From: Solihabitans fulvus
GTDB taxonomy: Bacteria > Actinomycetota > Actinomycetes > Mycobacteriales > Pseudonocardiaceae
Assembly: GCF_008386585.1 (NCBI RefSeq)
Contig: NZ_VUOB01000028.1
Location: 62,001-126,000, forward strand
Direction of reading: 5' to 3'
Length of the DNA: 64,000 nt
The notes under the pieces are model-generated. The model did not search any database, had not been told where the DNA came from, and saw only the letters and a program-made list of their open reading frames with translations. Within the stretch, counting starts at the first letter, position 1. Each line of letters opens with the position of its first letter. Both the position numbers and the translations under genes were made by a program. This document shows positions 58,211 to 64,000 of this stretch, in pieces.

Positions 58211-59380
58211 GTGGAACTTGACGAACTTCGGGGCGAACACGTCGGCATGCTCGTGTCAGGCGGTTTATCGTGCGTCGCGGTGGCCGCCTGGCTGGCGGAG
58301 TGCGGCGTCGACGTCACCTGCTTCGTGGCTGATCTCGGCCAGTCCGCGCCGTTGCCGCCCGCGGAGCTCGTCACGCTGCTCGGCCGCCAGGGGCTCAAGG
58401 CCAAGCTGGTCGACCTGCGCAGGGAGATGGCCGAGCTGTACGTTGACGTGCTGCGCTACCAGGCAAGCTACGAGGGCGGCTACTGGAACACGACCGGCGC
58501 CTCGCGGGCCGTGCTGGTCGCGGGACTCGCGGACACGTTGCGCGCCAGCGGATGCACGGTGCTCGCGCACGCGTGCGTCGGCGGCGGCAACGACCAGGCC
58601 CGCTTCGCCCGCTACGGCGCGGCGATCGCGCCCGACCTGCGCGTGTTCACGCCGTGGACGTCCCGGTTCATGCTCGACCGGTTCCAGAACCGGGCCGACA
58701 TGTCGCGCTACCTCACCGAGATCGGCTATCCGGCCGAGATCGCCGACTACGCCACCTACTCCATCGACGGCAACCTCGGCGGCTTCTCGCACGAGAGCGA
58801 CGAGCTGGAGGGCCTCGGCACCTCGGCGCAGGCGGTCCGTCCGCTGATGACCGCGTGGCCGCAGCGGGCCCCGGACTTGGTGGAGGACTTCGAGGTCCGG
58901 TTCGAGCGCGGTCGGCCAGTCGCGGTGAACGGCAGGCCGGTGTCCGCGTTGGAGGCCGTGCTCGCGGCCAACGACGCGGGCGGACGCAACGGGCTGTCCA
59001 TCCAGACCGTGGTGGAGAACCGGGTCAACGGCACCAAGTGCCGAGGCACCTACGAGGCGCCAGGGCTCGAACTGCTCGGCCGCTGCCTGACCGCGCTGTA
59101 CCAGGTGAGCCTGGACAAGGCGGCCACCGAGCTGATGCGCACGCTGTCCGTCCGGCTCGGCCGCGCGGTGTACGAGGGCAGGCTGCGCGAGACCGACACG
59201 GTGGCCGCAGCCTCGGCGGCGGACACGCTCACCGCAACCGCGACCGGCACGGTGCAGGTCGGGCTGTACAAGGGAAACGTCATCTTCCAGGGGCTGACCG
59301 ACCTGGTCGACACCCCCGGCACCGCCCGCCAGACCCGGTTCAGCAACGGCGGCCACGCCTGGCACGTGCTCCCGGTGTGA
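58211..59380 (+). CDS. Argininosuccinate-synthase-like ligase (ArgG paralogue), divergent active site
   Basis: A 389-aa N-type ATP pyrophosphatase of the ArgG family. The PPi loop is MLVSGGLSCVAVAAW (SGGLS, not SGGLDTS), the second nucleotide motif is GGGNDQARFARYG (ArgG has GKGNDQVRFE), and the tetramer-core motif YSIDGNLGGFSHESDEL is well kept. The citrulline/aspartate region YPLxTSLARP of ArgG is instead YWNTTGASRAVLVAG, so the substrate probably differs from citrulline. GTG 58211 has GGGGGAA upstream. Codon 19, the Leu of SGGLS, is TTA (58265-58267), a rare bldA-type codon. No argH or other arginine gene is adjacent; a biosynthetic role with the divergent NRPS-like operon is likely. Confidence 0.85.
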   Translation: MELDELRGEHVGMLVSGGLSCVAVAAWLAECGVDVTCFVADLGQSAPLPPAELVTLLGRQGLKAKLVDLRREMAELYVDVLRYQASYEGGYWNTTGASRAVLVAGLADTLRASGCTVLAHACVGGGNDQARFARYGAAIAPDLRVFTPWTSRFMLDRFQNRADMSRYLTEIGYPAEIADYATYSIDGNLGGFSHESDELEGLGTSAQAVRPLMTAWPQRAPDLVEDFEVRFERGRPVAVNGRPVSALEAVLAANDAGGRNGLSIQTVVENRVNGTKCRGTYEAPGLELLGRCLTALYQVSLDKAATELMRTLSVRLGRAVYEGRLRETDTVAAASAADTLTATATGTVQVGLYKGNVIFQGLTDLVDTPGTARQTRFSNGGHAWHVLPV

Positions 59381-59391
59381 CCGTCGGCGCC

Positions 59392-59443
59392 AGGAACTCC
59401 CGACACGATGGCCATTCGGCTCGCCATCGTGTCGGGAGTTCCT
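59392..59443. terminator. Perfect 21-bp stem hairpin, bidirectional terminator
   Basis: Arms 59392-59412 (AGGAACTCCCGACACGATGG...) and 59423-59443 pair without mismatch around a 10-nt loop. It sits exactly between two convergent genes (stops at 59380 and 59459). No T-run follows on either side, as is common in actinomycetes. Confidence 0.8.
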
Positions 59444-59458
59444 AGCCCGCCGCGACCA

Positions 59459-60442
59459 TCACTGGGACCACTCGGTCGGTTCCCGGTCCCAGCGGTGTTC
59501 GCGCAGCCGCGCGAGGAGTTCCGGCGACAGCGGTGTGCCGTCACTGACACCGAGGTTCTGCCGCACCCGGTCGATGTGCCGCATGCCGGGGATGACCGTG
59601 CTCACGGCGGGGTGCTGGAGGATGAAGCGCAGCGCCAGCTCGGGCATGGTCATCCCCGGCGGCACGATCTCCTTCACCCGGTCGGCCCGTTCCACGGCGG
59701 GGATCAGGTTCTCCGGCACGAAGTACGAGTTGCGCCAGTCGCCCTCCGGCCAGGTCGAGTCCTTGGTCAGCGTGCCGGTCAGGGTGCCCTCGTCGAACGG
59801 GACCCGCGCGATGACCGCGATGTCCTTCTCCTGACAGATCGGCAGGAGATCGTCCTCCGGCGCTTGGTCGAACACGTTGTAGATCACCTGGACGGCGTCG
59901 ATCAGCCCGGTCTCCAGCGTCTTGAGCACGTTGGTCGGCTCCCAGCGGTTGACGCTGATCCCGATGCCCTCGACCAGGCCCTGGTCCTTCAGCTCCGTGA
60001 CCGCCCGCTGCCAGCTCTCGTCCTCGGCCCAGGCGTCCTCCCACACGTGGAACTGCAACAGGTCGATGCGCTCGACGCCGAGCCCGGCGAGGCTCTTGTG
60101 GGTGTACTCGACGATGTGGTCGGCGGGGAAGACATCGGCGAGCGCGGACTCCCTGGTGGACGGCCAGGTCCGGTCCTTCGGTGGGATCTTGGTCGCGGCC
60201 CACAGCCGGGTGCCGGCGTTGGCCCGCAGCAGCTCGCCGAGCATGCGCTCGCTGTGTCCCCTGCCGTAGATCCACGCCGTGTCGAAGAAGGTGCAGCCGA
60301 GGTCGACCGCGCCTTGCAGCGCGGAGTGACCGACAACGTCGTCAGCGCCCGTCCAACCGCCCTCGCCGCCGGCAACGCCCCACATTCCGTAACCGACCTC
60401 GCTGATTTCCCAGCCGAGTCGACCAAAACGACGGTACTGCAT
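59459..60442 (-). CDS. Aldo/keto reductase
   Basis: A 327-aa NADPH-dependent oxidoreductase with a TIM barrel. The catalytic tetrad is visible: Asp and Tyr in TFFDTAWIYGRGHSE, Lys in LWAATKIPP and His in DLLQFHVWED. The C-terminal NADPH-binding region has VSTVIPGMRHIDRV. AKRs reduce aldehydes or ketones; the A-T-R reductase nearby makes an amino aldehyde, so this could be its next enzyme, but general detoxification is equally common. Its promoter region is shared with the divergent LysE gene 144 bp away. Confidence 0.88.
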   Translation of the reverse strand: MQYRRFGRLGWEISEVGYGMWGVAGGEGGWTGADDVVGHSALQGAVDLGCTFFDTAWIYGRGHSERMLGELLRANAGTRLWAATKIPPKDRTWPSTRESALADVFPADHIVEYTHKSLAGLGVERIDLLQFHVWEDAWAEDESWQRAVTELKDQGLVEGIGISVNRWEPTNVLKTLETGLIDAVQVIYNVFDQAPEDDLLPICQEKDIAVIARVPFDEGTLTGTLTKDSTWPEGDWRNSYFVPENLIPAVERADRVKEIVPPGMTMPELALRFILQHPAVSTVIPGMRHIDRVRQNLGVSDGTPLSPELLARLREHRWDREPTEWSQ

Positions 60443-60586
60443 TCATCACCCCTGTTCACGGATGCTCGACGCGTCAACCATAGCGTTCGACAATTGCACT
60501 GGTAAGGCCCGAACCAGTCAGGTCACGCTGCGCTACGCTTGGCCTTCGGCACCGTCTTTGCACGGAAAGCGAAAGGGGCACCCGAC

Positions 60587-61222
60587 GTGGCTGTCAATCC
60601 AGGGCTGTACGCGCTGTTCGTCACGGCGGCCCTGCTGATCTGCGTCACCCCCGGGCCGGACATGATCTACATCCTGACCCACGGCCTGAGCCAGGGCACC
60701 AGGGCCGCGCTGGTCGCCGCCGGCGGCATGGCCGCCGGCATGCTGTGCCACACAACGGCTGTGGTGTTCGGGGTGGCCACGCTGGTGCGGTCCAGCCCGC
60801 TGGCCTACGAGATCCTGCGCTACGCCGGCGCGGCCTACCTCGCCTACATGGGGGTGCGCACGCTGCTGTCGACGCTGCGATCGCACACCGAGGAGGAGCT
60901 GGTCACCGACGCGGCTGCCCTGCCGACGTGGCTGATCTTCCGCAGGGCCGCGCTGACGAACCTGCTCAACCCGAAGATCCTGTTGTTCTACCTGGCCTTC
61001 CTACCCCAGTTCGTGTCGTCGTCCGACGGGCCCGCCGGGGTGCAGCTGCTGGTGCTCGGCCTGACCTTCGTGGTGCTCGGCCTGGTGGTCGACGGCCTGA
61101 TCGCGTTGCTCAGCGGCAAGATCGGCACGCTGCTGCACCGTCGTCCGCGCGCGAGCACCTGGCTCGACCGGTTCAGCGGAGTGGTGTTCCTCGGCCTGGC
61201 CGCCAGGGTCGCCATCGCCTGA
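60587..61222 (+). CDS. LysE/RhtB-family amino acid exporter
   Basis: A 211-aa membrane protein with six helices. The family motif is FVTAALLICVTPGPDMIYIL at the N-terminus, with AAYLAYMGVRTLL in the middle and NLLNPKILLFYLAFLPQFV in the fourth helix. It exports amino acids or derivatives. GTG 60587 (VAVNPGLY) has AAAGGGG 8 bp upstream; a TACGCT -10-like element lies at 60534-60539. Position between an aldo-keto reductase and a sulfotransferase beside an amino-acid-activating NRPS-like gene makes export of a modified amino acid plausible. Confidence 0.9.
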   Translation: MAVNPGLYALFVTAALLICVTPGPDMIYILTHGLSQGTRAALVAAGGMAAGMLCHTTAVVFGVATLVRSSPLAYEILRYAGAAYLAYMGVRTLLSTLRSHTEEELVTDAAALPTWLIFRRAALTNLLNPKILLFYLAFLPQFVSSSDGPAGVQLLVLGLTFVVLGLVVDGLIALLSGKIGTLLHRRPRASTWLDRFSGVVFLGLAARVAIA

Positions 61223-61239
61223 GCGGGTCCCCTGCTTGA

Positions 61240-61974
61240 TCAGACAGACAGCCGCCTGGTCAGGAGGTACTCGTAGAACGGCAGGTGGTACTCGTAGAAC
61301 TCGGCCAGCCGGGGATGGTTGTCCACGGTGGCCTCGTAGGCGGTCTCGGTGCGCACGAACGCGCCGGTCTGTCCGGCGTCGAGGTGCCAGCGCTCGGTCT
61401 TGCGCCACTCCTCCGGCATCCTCGGCTGCCAGGAGAGCCGGTCCGCGTCGAACGGCAGGCCGACCCGCTCGCAGTAGGCCCGCACGACCGCTTCCGGTTG
61501 CGTCACAAGGTCGTCTGCGTCCACGACGACCGGCTCCGCGCCGGTCGCGTCCACCACCGCCAGGTAGAGCTCGTGCAGCCTGGCGAAGCCGACCTCGTCG
61601 CGGGTCAGCCCCGGGTGGAGCGCGAAGTGCGACGGGATCACCTCTCGCGGATGCCGGATGATGAACGTGTGCCTTGCGGCGCCGAGGAAGTCCCGGTCCG
61701 CGAGCAGCCCCGGATACGCGTAGTCCGTGGTGTCCTTGAAGAAGACCGTCGTGTGGCCGGCAAGATCTCGGATCGCGGCGATCAGCTCGGCCTCAGTGCC
61801 GGCGGTCGTGTCGGCCACGGCGCTCGTGCCGAAGTGGACCAGGCTGGAGAACGGCTCGTGCAGCGTCGTGACCTCCTCCCATTCCATGATCATGCGTAGG
61901 AAAGCCGTCGACCGGGAACGCGGGGCGCTCCACAGTGCGATCACCGGCAGCCCGTCGCGATCCCGTTCGTTCAC
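61240..61974 (-). CDS. Sulfotransferase-fold protein (PAPS-dependent)
   Basis: A 244-aa cytoplasmic protein. The PAPS 5'-phosphosulfate loop reads LWSAPRSRSTAFLRMI (residues 14-29) and the 3'-phosphate site is HTFIIRHPREVIPSH. TTLHEPFSSL provides a likely substrate-side Glu/His. The family transfers sulfate to hydroxyls or amines; the branch with SAPRSRSTAF is common in bacteria and largely uncharacterised. GTG 61974 has GGAGGA upstream. It converges with the LysE gene, 17 bp between the stops. Membership in the neighbouring pathway is uncertain. Confidence 0.82.
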   Translation of the reverse strand: MNERDRDGLPVIALWSAPRSRSTAFLRMIMEWEEVTTLHEPFSSLVHFGTSAVADTTAGTEAELIAAIRDLAGHTTVFFKDTTDYAYPGLLADRDFLGAARHTFIIRHPREVIPSHFALHPGLTRDEVGFARLHELYLAVVDATGAEPVVVDADDLVTQPEAVVRAYCERVGLPFDADRLSWQPRMPEEWRKTERWHLDAGQTGAFVRTETAYEATVDNHPRLAEFYEYHLPFYEYLLTRRLSV

Positions 61975-62043
61975 GGTCCGTCCTCCCCGTAGCGATCATC
62001 GAACCGGATCCAACGGTAATGGCTCGGAAGGGCCCGGATCCAG

Positions 62044-62286
62044 CTACACAATGGGCGACCGTTCTGCGCCGAATGGCGGTAAGTTCCGTTCCTGTCGGCA
62101 TCGCTCGTCCAGCGACACCGACGCCACACCCTCGGCGGGCACGCGAAAGCCGGAGCGGCGTCCGCACCGTGCGCAGGCGTAGACCGCGACGTCGACCGCC
62201 CGCTGGCCGGAGCAGTCGGCGACCCGCTCGACCGGCGTCTCGCGGTGCTCGCCGACCGTGCCGCACAGCGGGCAGGCGCGGGTCAC
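62044..62286 (-). CDS. Small zinc-ribbon protein
   Basis: An 80-aa protein with two Cys pairs, ACPLCGTVGEH and YACARCGRRSGF, spaced about 30 residues apart as in zinc ribbons. The C-terminal tail is basic and unremarkable. GTG 62286 overlaps the stop of the upstream small membrane gene by 4 bp (GTGA), which supports both starts. No function is assignable; nucleic-acid or protein binding is typical. Confidence 0.6.
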   Translation of the reverse strand: MTRACPLCGTVGEHRETPVERVADCSGQRAVDVAVYACARCGRRSGFRVPAEGVASVSLDERCRQERNLPPFGAERSPIV

Positions 62287-62501
62287 CGCGCGCCTCCCGT
62301 CCGGTCCGCCTGCGGCAGCGCCGGGAGACCGACGCGCCTGCCGGACAGCAGCGCCGCGGCCACCAGGAACACCTCGGGGCGCAGCAGCGCGAAGCCGCCC
62401 GACCCGGCCGAGCCCGACAGCACAAGGACGAGCCCGATGCCGAGCACGGCGATGAACGCGATCGTCCTTGCCTGGACGGCGATCCTGAGGTCGAAGTACA
62501 T
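62283..62501 (-). CDS. Small membrane protein (72 aa)
   Basis: Begins MYFDLRIAVQARTIAFIAVL, with hydrophobic segments at about residues 14-32 and 38-56, a basic end (QADRTGGAR) and no recognised motif. It is the first gene of a two-gene unit with the zinc-ribbon gene. ATG 62501 lies 12 bp after a moderate GGAAAGG ribosome site. Function unknown. Confidence 0.55.
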   Translation of the reverse strand: MYFDLRIAVQARTIAFIAVLGIGLVLVLSGSAGSGGFALLRPEVFLVAAALLSGRRVGLPALPQADRTGGAR

Positions 62502-62727
62502 GACGACACCTTTCCGATCTTCCTGGTGGCCCTCGGCCTGACCCGCCCACAGCGGAGCGGTGGCGGTAACACCAAGGATCCCGTTCGCTCACGGTCGGTG
62601 CGCGGTTTTCGACACCGGGCGACAAGCGCCATCAACCGTCCGGACATGCCGATCGGGTCGAATGCCGGCGACAGGCGCCGACAACGCGCGACAATCGTCG
62701 ACAGGGCCATCACCGGGAGGGTTTGCC

Positions 62728-63630
62728 GTGCCAGCTCAGCAGTCGCCACCGCCGGAGCCGCAGGCGGCGTTCGCCGCCAAACTCCGCGACCTGCACGCGC
62801 GCTGCGGCAGTCCGACCCAGGTCACCCTCGGCGAGAAGATGAACGCCGTCCACTCGACGATCTCGGAGAAGCTGACCGGCCGCCGTTTCCCGACGTTGGA
62901 ATGGGTCGAGCGGTTCGTCAGGGCGTGTGCGCCCGATGCCAACCTCGATCCCTGGCGAGCCGAGTGGTACGCGACCCGCAGAGCGCTGGACGCCATCCGG
63001 CACTAGCTGCCCGGCGCCGACCTCGCCGCGAAGCAGGAAGCCGAGTCGGACGGGGCCCGGTCCCTGTTCGCCCAGCCCGAGATCACCGCGACGAGCACCA
63101 TCGGCGCCACCTGGTACACCAACCACATCGAGTTCTACGCGGCGTGCGCCGAGCAGGCCCGCCGCGCCACGACCGAGATTCGCGTGACCTACGTGCGGCG
63201 GTACCCACCGACCGACTTCACCACGCCGACCTCGGCCGAGTACTTCAAGGCGCTGCTCGACTGGGCCGACACGCGCGACGACAGCGAACGCAGCGTCCGC
63301 CGCATCATCGGCGTGCCGGAGAAGAACGGCGTGCCGGAGCCGGCCATGCTGGACTGGATCCGCGACCACCACGCCGCGACCAAGGACATCCGCAACTACG
63401 AGATCGCCGTGCTGCCCTGGCACACCACGGCGGACGGGCTGAACATGGCCCTGATGGACCAGCACACGGCGTTCGTGGCGTTCTCCGGCGGCAGCAGGCA
63501 GAAGCTCAACGGGTTCAGCGTGGCCGACCCGACGTTCACCGCGTACTTCATCCGGCACTTCGACCAGCTCTGGGCTCAGCTCGACCCCCTGGACGTCTTC
63601 CTCAGACAGCTGGGGTCCACCCAGTCCTGA
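62728..63630 (+). pseudogene. HTH regulator gene interrupted by an in-frame TAG codon
   Basis: One reading frame runs from GTG 62728 to 63630, broken only by TAG at 63004-63006. Before it, 92 codons encode a helix-turn-helix segment (TQVTLGEKMNAVHSTISEKL, TGRRFPTLEWVERFVRAC) of the kind found at the N-terminus of actinobacterial regulators. After it, 208 codons with strong GC3 bias continue (LPGADLAAKQEAESDGARSL, then YTNHIEFYAACAEQARRATT), with no start codon until GTG 63184. The ribosome site GGGAGG fits the first part. Most simply this is a recent nonsense mutation; amber read-through or a sequencing error are alternatives. The C-terminal domain is unrecognised. Confidence 0.7.
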
Positions 63631-63654
63631 CCACCAGGAAGCCGGCCGGGCTTA

Positions 63655-64000
63655 TCACGCGCCTTCCGCCAGGCCCGGCCGTAGCCGGGTGAAGAAGTCC
63701 AGCGTGGCGCGCGTCTTGGTCTGCTGGGCGCCGGCGAGGTCGATGCCGCGCGCACGCAGCAACGCCGCCGCCTGGCCGGCGACCCGCAGCGCCACGTCGG
63801 CCGCGCCGCGCGTGGACAGCTCGAGAAGCCGGGAACCGTCGGGATAACGCCACTGCTGGACGACCAGCACGCCGTCGACACCGGCCGGCGTCACCTTGCG
63901 CCTGCGCACCTCGACCGGCCCGAAGACGGTGAGCCCGTCGAGTCCGGCGTGCCGGGGCGCGTAGGCGGCGAGCAGGGCGAGCTGCGGTTTGGAGAACAGC
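63655..64000 (-). CDS. Conserved hypothetical protein, N-terminus outside window
   Basis: A continuous reading frame enters from the right edge (LFSKPQLALLAAYAPRHAGL) and ends at 63655. The visible 114 residues include VFGPVEVRRRKVTPAGVDGV, LVVQQWRYPDGSRLLELSTR and LAGAQQTKTRATLDFF. The basic and acidic alternation in strands (VEVRRRKV; LLELSTR) is compatible with a CYTH-like triphosphate tunnel fold, but the part seen is too short for assignment. An internal GTG at 63909 is not the real start. It converges with the interrupted HTH gene, 24 bp apart. Confidence 0.65.
   Translation of the reverse strand, partial: LFSKPQLALLAAYAPRHAGLDGLTVFGPVEVRRRKVTPAGVDGVLVVQQWRYPDGSRLLELSTRGAADVALRVAGQAAALLRARGIDLAGAQQTKTRATLDFFTRLRPGLAEGA

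Noticed and set aside
58211..59380. Housekeeping argininosuccinate synthase
   Set aside because: Key substrate-side and nucleotide-loop residues differ, and no arginine genes are adjacent.

Overview
The window is about 64 kb of very GC-rich DNA with strong third-position GC bias, many GTG starts, 4-bp ATGA/GTGA stop-start overlaps and dense gene packing. This is the style of a filamentous actinomycete chromosome. The gene content (N-acylamino acid racemase, CseB/MtrA-like regulators, type III PKS, many serine hydrolases) suggests the Pseudonocardiales (Amycolatopsis/Saccharothrix-like), but that placement is inference. No rRNA, tRNA, CRISPR array, transposase or phage gene was seen.

Layout. 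1-3.6 kb: a NarL-type two-component system cut by the window edge, a small membrane protein, a chloramphenicol-phosphotransferase-like kinase and a TerB-like protein. 3.6-7.1 kb: a type III polyketide synthase, an isoprenylcysteine-methyltransferase-like enzyme and an FAD hydroxylase (SrsABC-like phenolic lipid operon), with a divergent UbiA prenyltransferase. 7.3-12.5 kb: a UgpABCE-type ABC importer with a phosphodiesterase gene inside the operon. 12.5-15.6 kb: a LysR regulator, a HAD hydrolase and two DUF proteins. 15.7-19.5 kb: a four-gene envelope operon with FixH/YtkA features, possibly metal related, carrying four tandem 17-bp repeats. 19.6-22.6 kb: a kinase-like protein and a second NarL-type two-component system. 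22.7-27.3 kb: two secreted beta-galactosidases (GH35 with CBM32, and GH2).

27.4-47.6 kb looks like a continuous peptide and D-amino-acid utilisation region. It has a Dpp/Opp importer (including a permease-ATPase fusion), an S9 peptidase fused to a class-C-type serine hydrolase, three more penicillin-recognising serine hydrolases without signal peptides, an MFS carrier and a PucR regulator. It then has a GNAT / N-acylamino-acid racemase / M20 / D-aminoacylase set that matches the known N-succinyl route for converting D- to L-amino acids.

48-54 kb is a D-Ala/cell-wall block: PAP2 phosphatase, Ddl ligase, alanine racemase, an OmpR-type two-component system and a VanY-like M15 peptidase. Phased 11-bp repeats lie in front of three of its transcription units. 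54-62 kb is a small, unfamiliar biosynthetic-looking set: a DapF-fold protein with serine in place of both catalytic cysteines, an A-T-R NRPS-like reductase, a divergent argininosuccinate-synthase paralogue with a TTA codon, an aldo-keto reductase, a LysE exporter and a sulfotransferase. Next to spare Alr and Ddl genes this resembles the D-cycloserine arrangement (DapF homologue plus D-Ala-pathway self-resistance). It is the best candidate for an undescribed system here. The window ends with a two-gene mini-operon, a regulator gene split by an in-frame amber codon and a truncated hypothetical gene.
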